The notes beneath the pieces were generated by a model, which worked only from the letters and a program-made list of their open reading frames with translations, did not search any database and had not been told where the DNA came from. A DNA stretch of 64,000 nt. Source: Butyricicoccus faecihominis. Lineage in GTDB: Bacteria > Bacillota > Clostridia > Oscillospirales > Butyricicoccaceae. Within the stretch, counting starts at the first letter, position 1; every line of letters starts with the position of its first letter. A program made the position numbers and the translations under genes. Location: assembly GCF_024462775.1 (NCBI RefSeq), contig NZ_JANGCE010000020.1:1-64000 (forward strand), written 5' to 3'. Positions 17,063-25,494 of the stretch are shown piece after piece.

Positions 17063-18034
17063 CTAAGAAAGCTGGAAGCCGGGGAAATATTTTCGCACAA
17101 AGGGAATGTCCTTGACCCGGAAGGTCTTGCCGTTTAAATAGGAGAGCGCGCCCGCGCCGTCCCCGAAGCGGAAGGTGAGGGAGTAGGCGTAAAGCGCCTG
17201 TCCCTTTTCACGGTACGGCCGGTTTTGTTCGTTTGACCCGTATTTGCCGTCGCCTAGCAGCGGACAGCCGATGGAGGCCATGTGGGCGCGTATCTGGTGC
17301 GTGCGGCCGGTCAGCAGTTCGCATTCGACAAGGGAAAGCCCGCCGTTTTTTGCCAGCGTGCGGTAGCGGGTGATCGCCGTTTTGCTGCCCGGCACCCGGG
17401 CGCTATGCAACGTGACCTGCTTGCGCTTTTCATCGCGGCGCAGAAAGTTCTCGATCTGACCGCTGGGCGGCGTCGGCGCGCCGTGCACGATCAGCAGATA
17501 TTTTTTGATCAATTCGTGTTCCTTGATCTTCTCATTTAATATACGCAGCGCTTCGGCGGTTTTTGCGGCGACGACAATGCCGCCGGTATTGCGGTCGATT
17601 CGGTTGCATAGGGCGGGCGAGAAGGACGCGGCGTCCGCCGGGTCCCACGCGCCTGTCTGCACCAGATAGGCCTGAATGTGCGCGATCAGCGTATCGGCGT
17701 CGCCGGACTCGTCGGCGTGGACGACCATGCCGGGCGCCTTGTCGGCAAGTAAAATGTTTGCATCCTCATAAATCACCGTGAGTTTGGGGGACGAGATCAG
17801 CCGGAACGCCTCGTCCTCCCGCACGGGGGAGAAATACGCATCGTTGAGATAGAGCTGTACAAGGTCGCCCTCGGACAAGCGGAGCGAAGCCTCGGCCCGC
17901 TTGCCGTTCACCTTGATGCGCTTGAGGCGCAGATATTTATGCATCTGGCCGCCGCCAAGCCGCGGCACCGCTTTTTCAAGAAATTTGTTCAGGCGCTGGC
18001 CGCTGTCGTTTTTCGCGATACTGTACTCTTTCAT
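17063..18034 (-). CDS. RluD/RluC-family pseudouridine synthase
   Basis: A 323-aa RNA-modifying enzyme that isomerises uridine to pseudouridine, most likely in 23S rRNA. An N-terminal S4 RNA-binding domain (MHKYLRLKRIKVNGKRAE) precedes the catalytic domain with the active-site Asp in LCNRIDRNTGG. LTGRTHQIRAHMASIGCPL is the later family motif. The target positions cannot be read from sequence. It is transcribed alone, toward the SLH gene. Confidence 0.92.
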   Translation of the reverse strand: MKEYSIAKNDSGQRLNKFLEKAVPRLGGGQMHKYLRLKRIKVNGKRAEASLRLSEGDLVQLYLNDAYFSPVREDEAFRLISSPKLTVIYEDANILLADKAPGMVVHADESGDADTLIAHIQAYLVQTGAWDPADAASFSPALCNRIDRNTGGIVVAAKTAEALRILNEKIKEHELIKKYLLIVHGAPTPPSGQIENFLRRDEKRKQVTLHSARVPGSKTAITRYRTLAKNGGLSLVECELLTGRTHQIRAHMASIGCPLLGDGKYGSNEQNRPYREKGQALYAYSLTFRFGDGAGALSYLNGKTFRVKDIPFVRKYFPGFQLS

Positions 18035-18175
18035 AGCAGGGTCCTTTCCCGGTTATTCTCTTCCTTTTAGTATAGCGGATTTGATCAAAAAAGCAAATGC
18101 CGCGGCAGGTATTCGCGCCGTCTGTGGGAAAGGGAGGGAATGGACAGAAAAAGCCGCGTTTTGCGCAATTTTTGG

Positions 18176-18205
18176 TTGACAAATGGGAGCGCGGTATAGT
18201 ATACT
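18176..18205 (+). promoter_or_regulatory. Sigma-A promoter of yceD-rpmF
   Basis: TTGACA at 18176-18181 and TATACT at 18200-18205, 18 bp apart, lie 25 bp before the yceD start. The -35 is a perfect consensus match. Confidence 0.8.
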
Positions 18206-18230
18206 ATTCCATGTACCATGTGAGGTTGAC

Positions 18231-18740
18231 ATGAAGATTGATTTAAGAAAACTTACCGGCGCAGCCGTCGCTTCCATACCGTTTTCGGAAACGATCTCTC
18301 TGCGCGAGGAAAAGCTTTACGGCGCATATCCGTTTCAAAGTCCGGTAACGCTCAGCGGCGAAGTGTCCAACGAGCGGGGCGTTATCCGATTGACGGGAAC
18401 GATCAAGACGATCTATTCGACTTGTTGTGCGCGTTGTCTGGAGCCGCTCGAGGTTCTCTTGACGGCTGAAGCCGACGTGATCCTTACCACCGATCCCGAG
18501 GCCGAGGAGGACGACGAAGTCTTAGTGCTCACGACCGACACCGTGGATCCGGCGGATATCCTAGTGCCCGAGTTGATTTTGCAGGTCGAAATGACATACC
18601 TCTGCAAGGAGGACTGCAAAGGCCTCTGTCCGCATTGCGGCGCGGACCGCAACAAGGTGACCTGCAACTGCGAAAGCCAGCAGATCGATCCTCGATTTGC
18701 CGCGCTGCGCGCGCTGCTCGATCCGAAAGAGGACGAGTAA
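18231..18740 (+). CDS. yceD: YceD/DUF177 family protein
   Basis: A 169-aa protein of the DUF177 family, which is linked to 23S rRNA accumulation and is usually encoded directly before rpmF, as here. It has a paired-Cys cluster CCARCLEPL in the middle and CKEDCKGLCPHCGADRN near the end, suggesting metal binding. ATG 18231 is chosen because the upstream in-frame ATG at 18183 lies inside the promoter. It precedes rpmF by 54 bp. Confidence 0.88.
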   Translation: MKIDLRKLTGAAVASIPFSETISLREEKLYGAYPFQSPVTLSGEVSNERGVIRLTGTIKTIYSTCCARCLEPLEVLLTAEADVILTTDPEAEEDDEVLVLTTDTVDPADILVPELILQVEMTYLCKEDCKGLCPHCGADRNKVTCNCESQQIDPRFAALRALLDPKEDE

Positions 18741-18794
18741 ACGTTTCATTAGTCAAAAAGAATCATAGAAGATAAAGTAGGAGGTGTATCCACC

Positions 18795-18980
18795 ATGGCA
18801 GTACCGAAGAGAAAGATCTCGAAAGCCCGTCGCGACAAGCGCCGTAATTCTCACTGGAAGCTCTCTCTGCCCGGCATGAGCAAGTGCCCCAAGTGCGGCG
18901 AGATGAAGCTGAGCCACAGAATGTGCAAGGCTTGCGGCTATTACAACGGCCGCGAGGTCGTCGCCGTCAAGGAAGCGTAA
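18795..18980 (+). CDS. rpmF: 50S ribosomal protein L32
   Basis: A 61-aa basic protein. The start [17 protein letters not shown] and the zinc-ribbon cysteines [20 protein letters not shown] are diagnostic of the four-Cys form of L32. GTAGGAGGTG lies upstream of the start. It shares its transcript with yceD. Confidence 0.98.
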   Translation: MAVPKRKISKARRDKRRNSHWKLSLPGMSKCPKCGEMKLSHRMCKACGYYNGREVVAVKEA

Positions 18981-18999
18981 GGCTAGACAGAATGAAAAT

Positions 19000-19031
19000 G
19001 GAGAAGGCGGATGTGCTTTCTCCGTTTTTTT
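19000..19031 (+). terminator. Terminator after rpmF
   Basis: A 6-bp stem GGAGAA/TTCTCC with a 12-nt loop is followed by G and seven T. It is short but well placed 19 bp after rpmF. It may only partly stop transcription into the next gene. Confidence 0.6.
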
Positions 19032-19050
19032 ATGGATGGAGGTGTGCCGT

Positions 19051-20367
19051 ATGGCGTCACGGATCACGCAAATAGACGCGGGCAGTCCGGCGGAACGGGC
19101 CGGGCTTCGCGTGGGGGAGACCCTGCTCGATATCGGCGGCACGCCGATCCGCGATGTGCTGGACTATAAATTTTACAGCTACGACGCAGCGCTTACCCTG
19201 CGCGTGCTGGCGGCGGATGGACAAACCATCCGCGACGTGTCGGTGCAAAAGCGCGAAGGCGAGCCGCTCGGTCTGAATTTCGAGCATTATTTGATGGATG
19301 GCATGAAGCGCTGCTCCAACAGCTGTGTTTTTTGCTTTATTGATCAGCTGCCGAGAGGTATGCGGGAAACGCTTTATGTCAAAGATGACGATGCGCGCAT
19401 GTCCTTTCTGATGGGCAATTATATTTCTCTTACCAATCTGTCCGAGGACGATGTCGACCGCATTTTGCGCATGCGCATCTCACCGGTCAATATCTCGGTG
19501 CAGACGACAAACCCCGCGCTTCGGGTCGAAATGCTGCGCAATCCGCGCGCGGGCGAGGCGCTGAAGATCATGGAGCGCTTTGCGGCGGGCGGCATTACGA
19601 TGAATTGCCAGCTTGTGGTGTGCGTGGGTCTTAACGACGGGGAAGAACTGCGGCGTTCGCTCCGCGATCTGCGGACTCTCTATCCGGCGGTGAGCAGTGT
19701 CTCGGTCGTTCCGTTTGGACAGACGCGCCACCGCGAGGGCCTGTATCCGCTGCGGGAGACCACGGCGGAAAGCGCGGGGGAAGTTCTCGATATCGTAGAA
19801 CCCTTTGCGGCCGATTGCCTGCGGGAGATCGGCACGCGCCTTGTCTGGTGCGGGGATGAGCTGTACCTGAAAGCGCGGCGCGAGCTGCCGGACGCGGACT
19901 ATTACGAAGATTTTACCCAGTTTGAAAACGGCATCGGCATGCTGCCGCTGTTTGCCGAGGAATTCCGTCTGGCGTTGCCGGACTACAAGGGCCGTTCCGC
20001 CCGCCCCTTCACCATAGCGACCGGTACGGCGGCCGCGCCCTCGCTTGCAAAGCTGCTTGACGAAGCCGCCGCCGCATGCGATAATTTAAGAGGAAATGTT
20101 TGCGCGATTCAGAACAATTTTTTTGGGCACAGCGTATCGGTCGCGGGTCTGATAACGGGGCAGGATTTGATCGCACAACTGAAAAACCGAAACGATCTTG
20201 GCGAGCGTGTGCTGATTTCAGCCAATATGCTGCGCGACGGCGGCGACGTGTTTCTGGACGATCTAACGCCCCGGCAGGTATCGGAAGCCATCGGCGTGCC
20301 GCTCGTACCCGTTGAGATCGACGGCGCGGACCTTTTGGAAAAAATCTTTCAATCAATCAGTAGTTAG
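19051..20367 (+). CDS. DUF512 radical-SAM-like iron-sulfur protein with PDZ domain
   Basis: A 438-aa protein. The N-terminal PDZ-like region (AGSPAERAGLRVGETLLDIG) is followed by a radical-SAM-type cluster CSNSCVFCFIDQLPRGMR (CxxxCxxC) and a C-terminal DUF512 domain. ATG 19051 is used since the upstream in-frame ATG at 19036 is part of the GGATGGAGG ribosome-binding site. The family is widespread in Clostridia and Cyanobacteria, often next to der as here. Its reaction is not established. The last residues (QSISS) run into a repeat-like sequence. Confidence 0.9.
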   Translation: MASRITQIDAGSPAERAGLRVGETLLDIGGTPIRDVLDYKFYSYDAALTLRVLAADGQTIRDVSVQKREGEPLGLNFEHYLMDGMKRCSNSCVFCFIDQLPRGMRETLYVKDDDARMSFLMGNYISLTNLSEDDVDRILRMRISPVNISVQTTNPALRVEMLRNPRAGEALKIMERFAAGGITMNCQLVVCVGLNDGEELRRSLRDLRTLYPAVSSVSVVPFGQTRHREGLYPLRETTAESAGEVLDIVEPFAADCLREIGTRLVWCGDELYLKARRELPDADYYEDFTQFENGIGMLPLFAEEFRLALPDYKGRSARPFTIATGTAAAPSLAKLLDEAAAACDNLRGNVCAIQNNFFGHSVSVAGLITGQDLIAQLKNRNDLGERVLISANMLRDGGDVFLDDLTPRQVSEAIGVPLVPVEIDGADLLEKIFQSISS

Positions 20368-20467
20368 AAGTTAGGAATGAATGGATCGCGCAAGGCGCGA
20401 CAGATCATATGGCCGGCATAGCCGGCGCCAAAATTACTAATTACTAATTTCTCATTGCTAATTAGTT
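20359..20467. repeat. Candidate intergenic repeat element
   Basis: The gap before der begins AGTAGTTAGAAGTTAGGAATG and ends with iterated TTACTAAT units plus TCTCATTGCTAATTAG. The two ends are imperfect inverted copies of each other. The middle holds a TCGCGC-AAG-GCGCGA hairpin (20386-20400) and GCCGGCATAGCCGGC. This layout suggests a small mobile repeat whose left end overlaps the stop codon of the DUF512 gene. Confidence 0.45.
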
Positions 20468-20482
20468 AAAGGGGGTTTTACA

Positions 20483-21808
20483 ATGTCAAAACCGATCGTC
20501 GCGATCGTCGGACGGCCGAACGTGGGCAAAAGTCAACTGTTCAACCGTTTGGCGGGCAAGCGGCTTTCCATCGTGGAGGATACGCCCGGCGTGACACGCG
20601 ACCGGCTGTATGCGGATAGCGATTGGCGTGGACGCGATTTTACCGTGGTCGACACAGGCGGTATCGAACCGTCGAACGATAATGAAATATTGCAGTTTAT
20701 GCGCTATCAGGCCGAAACCGCCATCTCGAACGCGGATGTGATCATCCTGATCACCGACCTGCGCACCGGCATCACGGCGGCCGATCAGGACGTGGCCGCC
20801 TTGCTGCAGCGGTCGGGCAAGCCGATCGTGCTGGCTGTTAACAAGTGTGACAAGCCCGGTCAGCCCGAGCCTGAGTTTTACGAATTTTACAATCTCGGCC
20901 TTGGCGAGCCGTACGGCATTTCCGCGCTGCACGGCTACGGCATGGGCGAGCTGCTGGACGCGGCTTACGAGTATTTTCCGCCCGCGGACGAAGCGGAAGA
21001 GGACCAAGGCCGCATCCGCGTGGCGCTGATCGGCAAGCCGAACGTCGGCAAGTCCAGCCTTTTGAACCGTGTGCTCGGCGAAGAGCGCGTGATCGTTTCG
21101 GATATTGCCGGTACCACGCGCGACAGCGTGGACGCGCAACTCGATAATGCATACGGCAAATTCACCTTTGTCGATACCGCCGGCATTCGCCGCAAAAGCA
21201 AGGTGGAGGAAAAAATAGAAAAGTACTCCGTTATGCGCTCGCTTCTCGCGATTGAGCGAAGCGACGTGTGCGTCATCATGATCGACGCGACCGAAGGCGT
21301 GACCGAGCAGGACACCAAGGTGGCCGGCGAGGCGCATAACGCGGGTAAGGCGTGCATCATCGTGGTGAACAAGTGGGATCTCGTCGAAAAGGACGGGAGC
21401 ACCATGAAGGAATATACCTTGCAGGTGCGCGAGGGACTGGCCTATATGCCCTACGCGCCGGTGCTGTTCATCTCCGCGCTGTCCGGCCAGCGCGTGGAAA
21501 AGCTTTTTTCGCTGATCTGCGAAACGTATGAGCAGAACCATATGCGCATACCGACCGGCCAGCTCAACGCGATCTTGGCTGAAGCCACCGCCCGCGTTCA
21601 GCCGCCGACCGACAAGGGCCGCCGCCTGAAGATTTATTATATGACGCAGGCAGGCGTATGCCCGCCTACCTTCGTCTGCTTCTGCAACGATGCGCGGCTG
21701 TTCCATTTTTCCTACCAGCGCTATCTGGAAAACCAGATCCGCGAGGTGTTTGGACTGACCGGTACGCCGGTGCGCATGGTCGTGCGGCAGCGCGGCGATA
21801 AGGAATAA
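20483..21808 (+). CDS. der: Ribosome biogenesis GTPase Der (EngA)
   Basis: A 441-aa double GTPase needed for 50S subunit assembly. The first G domain has GRPNVGKSQLFN, DTGGIE and NKCD. The second has GKPNVGKSSLLN, DTAGIRRK and NKWD. A C-terminal KH-like domain follows (KIYYMTQAGVCPPTFVCF). The length is standard. AAAGGGGG precedes the start. It heads a run with plsY and gpsA, an order common in Clostridia. Confidence 0.97.
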   Translation: MSKPIVAIVGRPNVGKSQLFNRLAGKRLSIVEDTPGVTRDRLYADSDWRGRDFTVVDTGGIEPSNDNEILQFMRYQAETAISNADVIILITDLRTGITAADQDVAALLQRSGKPIVLAVNKCDKPGQPEPEFYEFYNLGLGEPYGISALHGYGMGELLDAAYEYFPPADEAEEDQGRIRVALIGKPNVGKSSLLNRVLGEERVIVSDIAGTTRDSVDAQLDNAYGKFTFVDTAGIRRKSKVEEKIEKYSVMRSLLAIERSDVCVIMIDATEGVTEQDTKVAGEAHNAGKACIIVVNKWDLVEKDGSTMKEYTLQVREGLAYMPYAPVLFISALSGQRVEKLFSLICETYEQNHMRIPTGQLNAILAEATARVQPPTDKGRRLKIYYMTQAGVCPPTFVCFCNDARLFHFSYQRYLENQIREVFGLTGTPVRMVVRQRGDKE

Positions 21809-21832
21809 GACAGAAAACGGAGTGACGACAGT

Positions 21833-22471
21833 ATGACCATGCTGCAATTTGGGATCATCGCGGTGAGCGCCTATTTGCTGGGTTCTTTGAGCTTTGCGAT
21901 CATCGTATGCAAAATGACGCTGCACAAGGATATCCGCGATTATGGTTCGGGCAATGCGGGCCTTACCAACGCGTACCGCACCATGGGGGCGGGGAAAACG
22001 CTGCTTGTACTGCTGGGCGATATCGCCAAGGGCGCGGCCGCCGTGGCGATCGGCGCGTTGGCGGCGGGCAATCTCGGCAAGCTACTCGCGGGTGTTTTCG
22101 TCATATTGGGCCATATGTTCCCGGTTTATTTCGGTTTTCGGGGCGGCAAGGGCGTGCTGGTCGGCGCGACGATGCTGGCGCTGTTCGATTGGCGCATCTT
22201 CTTGATCGCGTTGGCCTGCTTCTTGATCGCCGTGCTTTTTACGCGGTGGATCTCGCTCGGCTCGATCTTGGGCGCGGCCAGCTTTCCGATCACCATGTTC
22301 ATTTTTTACCGTGATCCCGTACTGGTGGGCATCGCGTTTGGCATGGCCGTCGCGGTCATCTTCATGCACCGCGCCAATGTCGGACGGATGCTGCATGGAA
22401 ATGAAAATAGGTTTTCCTTTCACAGCAAAAAGGCGATAGAAAACGCGCCGGAGGAGGAGAGCAAGCAATGA
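21833..22471 (+). CDS. plsY: Acyl-phosphate:glycerol-3-phosphate acyltransferase PlsY
   Basis: A 212-aa membrane enzyme that acylates glycerol-3-phosphate from acyl-phosphate, the first step of phospholipid synthesis. It has five or so hydrophobic helices and the family motifs YGSGNAGLTNAYR and FGFRGGKGV. It ends with a hydrophilic tail (ENAPEEESKQ). It overlaps gpsA by 4 bp, which fits since GpsA makes its substrate. Confidence 0.96.
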   Translation: MTMLQFGIIAVSAYLLGSLSFAIIVCKMTLHKDIRDYGSGNAGLTNAYRTMGAGKTLLVLLGDIAKGAAAVAIGALAAGNLGKLLAGVFVILGHMFPVYFGFRGGKGVLVGATMLALFDWRIFLIALACFLIAVLFTRWISLGSILGAASFPITMFIFYRDPVLVGIAFGMAVAVIFMHRANVGRMLHGNENRFSFHSKKAIENAPEEESKQ

Positions 22472-23481
22472 AGGTATTTGTACTTGGAACGGGCGGCTGG
22501 GGCATGGCTTTGGCCATGCTGCTCAGCGGCAATGGGCACGAGGTCACCTCGTGGACCTATTTGCAGGAGGAGTGCGACCTGCTGCGCGAAAAGCGCGCCA
22601 ATGAAAAGCTGCTGCCCGGCGTTCGTTTGCCGGAAAATATCGAATTGACGACCGACCTTTCGGGCGCCGCCCGCGCCGATCTGATCGTGCTTGCGGTGCC
22701 GAGCTTTGCGGTCGCGGGAACGGCGGAGCAGCTCGCGGACATCGTACCGGCGGGCACGGTCATCGTCAACGTGGGCAAGGGATTGGACGCGAAAAACGGC
22801 TACTGCCGCTTTTCCGAGACCATCGACCGCGCCATGGGAGGCAAGAACCCCGTCGTCGCGCTGACCGGGCCGACCCATGCGGAGGAGGTCGCGCGCAGCG
22901 TGCCGACCGCTATCGTAGCCGCCTCGCACAGCCGCGCCGCGGCGGAGCTGACGCAGGCCGCCTTTATGAACGACAGCTTTTTCCGCGTGTACACCTCCGC
23001 TGATCTGGTCGGCGCGGAGCTGGGCGGCGCGTTCAAAAATATCATCGCGCTGGGCGCCGGCATTTCGGACGGCTTGGGCCTTGGCGACAACTCCAAGGCT
23101 GCGTTTATGACCCGCGGCCTGACCGAGATCGCGCGTCTGGGCGTGCGCCTCGGCGCGCGGCAGGAGACCTTTGCGGGTCTTTCCGGCGTGGGCGATCTGA
23201 TCGTTACCTGCTGCTCGATGCATTCGCGCAACCGCCGCGCGGGCATCCTGATCGGTCAGGGTAAGACCGCGAAGCAGGCCATGGAGGAGGTCGGCGCGAC
23301 GGTAGAGGGCTATTACGCGACCGAAGCCGGTTATATGCTGGCGCAGAAGCAGGGCGTTTCCATGCCGATCGTTGAGTCGATGTACGGCGTTTTGTACCGC
23401 GATGTTGCCGCTAAGGACGCCATCCGTCAGCTTCTCGCGCGCCCGCGGCGCGGCGAGCACGAAGAGCTGTGGCTGAAATAA
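22468..23481 (+). CDS. gpsA: Glycerol-3-phosphate dehydrogenase [NAD(P)+]
   Basis: A 337-aa cytoplasmic enzyme that reduces dihydroxyacetone phosphate to sn-glycerol-3-phosphate. The Rossmann motif GTGGWGMALA is at the N-terminus. The catalytic region ELGGAFKNIIALGAGISDG includes the conserved Lys, and GLSGVGDLIVTC is the C-terminal family motif. It supplies PlsY, whose gene overlaps it. Confidence 0.97.
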   Translation: MKVFVLGTGGWGMALAMLLSGNGHEVTSWTYLQEECDLLREKRANEKLLPGVRLPENIELTTDLSGAARADLIVLAVPSFAVAGTAEQLADIVPAGTVIVNVGKGLDAKNGYCRFSETIDRAMGGKNPVVALTGPTHAEEVARSVPTAIVAASHSRAAAELTQAAFMNDSFFRVYTSADLVGAELGGAFKNIIALGAGISDGLGLGDNSKAAFMTRGLTEIARLGVRLGARQETFAGLSGVGDLIVTCCSMHSRNRRAGILIGQGKTAKQAMEEVGATVEGYYATEAGYMLAQKQGVSMPIVESMYGVLYRDVAAKDAIRQLLARPRRGEHEELWLK

Positions 23482-23509
23482 AAGACGAACTTTGTTTGAT
23501 GGTACTCTG

Positions 23510-23543
23510 AAAAGCGCCCGGATCGGTATCCGGGCGCTTTTCT
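23510..23543 (+). terminator. Terminator after gpsA
   Basis: A 14-bp stem AAAAGCGCCCGGAT with its complement and loop CGGT ends in TTTTCT. Confidence 0.85.
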
Positions 23544-23587
23544 ATGCATTTTCCGACCGGAACCGTGCGCCGGGTCAGAAATATTTT

Positions 23588-23616
23588 TTGCACAAAGGGC
23601 GTAAATTTGGTATACT
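23588..23616 (+). promoter_or_regulatory. Sigma-A promoter of murB
   Basis: TTGCAC at 23588-23593 and TATACT at 23611-23616 are 17 bp apart, 38 bp before the murB start. Confidence 0.75.
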
Positions 23617-23654
23617 ATTCTATATGAGTTTTCCTGAAGGTGTTGGAGGAGAGT

Positions 23655-24569
23655 ATGGTAACAACGCAAGAACTGATCGCTTTGCTGCAAGAGGCGGAAA
23701 GCGATATTGAAATATATGAAAACGAGCCGATGAGCCGCCACACGACCTTTGCGATCGGCGGCCCGGCGGATGTGTTTATACAGCCCAAAACCGTGGGCGC
23801 GCTGCAAAACGCGCTGCGTTGCCTGCGGCAAACCGAAACGCCTTATTTGATGGTCGGCAACGGTTCCAATATGCTGGTGTCGGACGCGGGCGTGCGCGGC
23901 GCGGTCGTTTGCACCGCAGAGATGGATCATATCGCGGTCGGTACGCGGGGGCGGATCACGGCGGGCGCGGGCGCGCTGCTTTCCGCGATCGCGCGGCGCG
24001 CCCAGCGCGAGGGCCTGACCGGCGCGGAGTTCGCCGGGGGCATACCGGGCAGCTTGGGGGGCGCGGTATTTATGAATGCCGGCGCGTATGACGGGCAGAT
24101 GGCGCTCATCGTGCGCCGCACCGAATATCTGGACGGCGAGGGCAACCTCTGCATGGCGGAAGGGCCGGAAAATGCCTTTGGCTATCGCAAAAGTATTTTC
24201 CGCGACCATCCGGAGTGGACGATCGTCCGCGCCGAGCTGGAGCTGGCCGAGGGCGACCCCGCGGCGATTCTGCTGAAAATGAACGATCTGGCGCAGCGGC
24301 GGCGGGAGAAGCAGCCGCTCAATTACCCCTCCGCAGGCAGTACGTTCAAGCGGCCCGAGGGGCATTTTGCTGGACAGCTGATCGAACAATGCGGCCTGAA
24401 AGGCCTGTCGGTCGGCGCGGCGCAGGTGTCGGAAAAACACGCGGGCTTTTTGATCAACCGCGGCGGCGCGACCTGCGCGGATATGCTAAAGCTGATCGAA
24501 ACCGTACAAAACCGTGTGCGGGAGGCGTTCGGCGTGCAGCTGGAATGCGAGGTTCGCATCATCGGATAG
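23655..24569 (+). CDS. murB: UDP-N-acetylenolpyruvoylglucosamine reductase
   Basis: A 304-aa FAD enzyme that reduces UDP-GlcNAc-enolpyruvate to UDP-MurNAc in peptidoglycan synthesis. MSRHTTFAIGGPAD, VGNGSNMLVSD and GGIPGSLGGAVFMNAGAYDG bind FAD. The proton-donor Ser lies in YPSAGSTFKRP. ATG 23655 follows GGAGG at 5 bp. A GTG at 23640 is in frame but lacks such a site. It begins the murB-rapZ-whiA run. Confidence 0.96.
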   Translation: MVTTQELIALLQEAESDIEIYENEPMSRHTTFAIGGPADVFIQPKTVGALQNALRCLRQTETPYLMVGNGSNMLVSDAGVRGAVVCTAEMDHIAVGTRGRITAGAGALLSAIARRAQREGLTGAEFAGGIPGSLGGAVFMNAGAYDGQMALIVRRTEYLDGEGNLCMAEGPENAFGYRKSIFRDHPEWTIVRAELELAEGDPAAILLKMNDLAQRRREKQPLNYPSAGSTFKRPEGHFAGQLIEQCGLKGLSVGAAQVSEKHAGFLINRGGATCADMLKLIETVQNRVREAFGVQLECEVRIIG

Positions 24570-24603
24570 CGAAAAACCGCAGGGAAAAGGAAAGGGCAAA
24601 AAA

Positions 24604-25461
24604 ATGTATTTTTTAATCGTTTCGGGTATGTCGGGCGCGGGCAAGAGCCGCGCGGCGGCCTCGCTGGAGGATCTGGGTTATTACTGCGTGGATAACCTGC
24701 CGATCGCGCTCATTCCGCGTTTTGCGGAGATATGCCTTGCCGCGACCGAGCGGTACGAGCGGGTCGCGCTCGTGACCGATGTGCGCACGGGCGGCGATTT
24801 TCAGCAGCTTTTTGATTCGCTCGATTCTATCCGCGACATGGGCTGCGAATATCGCATCCTGTTTCTGGATACCGACACGCAGATGCTGATCCGCCGCTTC
24901 AAGGAGACCCGGCGCAAGCATCCGCTGATGGATAAGGGCATCAGTATGACCGCGGCGATAGAAAAAGAGCGCGAAATGCTTTCCGTGCTGCGCAATCGTG
25001 CGGATTTTGTCGTGGATACCACGAATTTGTCGGCCGCGGGACTGCGCGAACGCCTGCTCTCGCTCTTTTCCGGGGCGGACAATATGGGCGCGCTTGAGGT
25101 CATCGTGCAGTCCTTCGGCTTTAAATACGGCATTCCGGCTGAATCCGATCTGGTGTTTGATGTACGCTTTCTGCCCAACCCCTATTATGAAATGAGCTTG
25201 CGCGAAAAAAACGGCACCGATCCCGATGTACGCGATTATGTGTTTCAAGGCGGCACGGCGGACGCTCTGATGAGCCACCTGACCAGCCTGATCGACTTTT
25301 TGCTGCCGCGTTATGTGTCGGAAGGCAAAACCAGCGTGGTGATCGGCATCGGCTGCACGGGCGGCAAGCACCGCTCGGTCGCGATCGCCGAAGCGCTCAG
25401 CAACCATATCCGGGGCAGGGATTACGGGGTCGTCACCATGCACCGGGACTATCAGCGCTAA
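24604..25461 (+). CDS. rapZ: RapZ/YvcJ nucleotide-binding protein
   Basis: A 285-aa P-loop protein with Walker A SGMSGAGKSRAA at its start and the C-terminal signature IGIGCTGGKHRSVAIAE. In enteric bacteria RapZ controls GlmS synthesis through small RNAs. In Firmicutes the homologue YvcJ hydrolyses nucleotides and its role is less clear. ATG 24604 is chosen since it begins the conserved MYFLIVSGMSG. It sits between murB and whiA. The yvcK gene that often separates rapZ and whiA is absent. Confidence 0.95.
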   Translation: MYFLIVSGMSGAGKSRAAASLEDLGYYCVDNLPIALIPRFAEICLAATERYERVALVTDVRTGGDFQQLFDSLDSIRDMGCEYRILFLDTDTQMLIRRFKETRRKHPLMDKGISMTAAIEKEREMLSVLRNRADFVVDTTNLSAAGLRERLLSLFSGADNMGALEVIVQSFGFKYGIPAESDLVFDVRFLPNPYYEMSLREKNGTDPDVRDYVFQGGTADALMSHLTSLIDFLLPRYVSEGKTSVVIGIGCTGGKHRSVAIAEALSNHIRGRDYGVVTMHRDYQR

Positions 25462-25494
25462 TCGCTTTTTCGCATATAGAAGGAGAAACACCCA

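Noticed and set aside
20486-21925. A 479-codon open frame antisense to der
   Set aside because: It is a by-product of GC-rich codon use. The der protein on the other strand has all GTPase motifs, and the antisense product matches no family.
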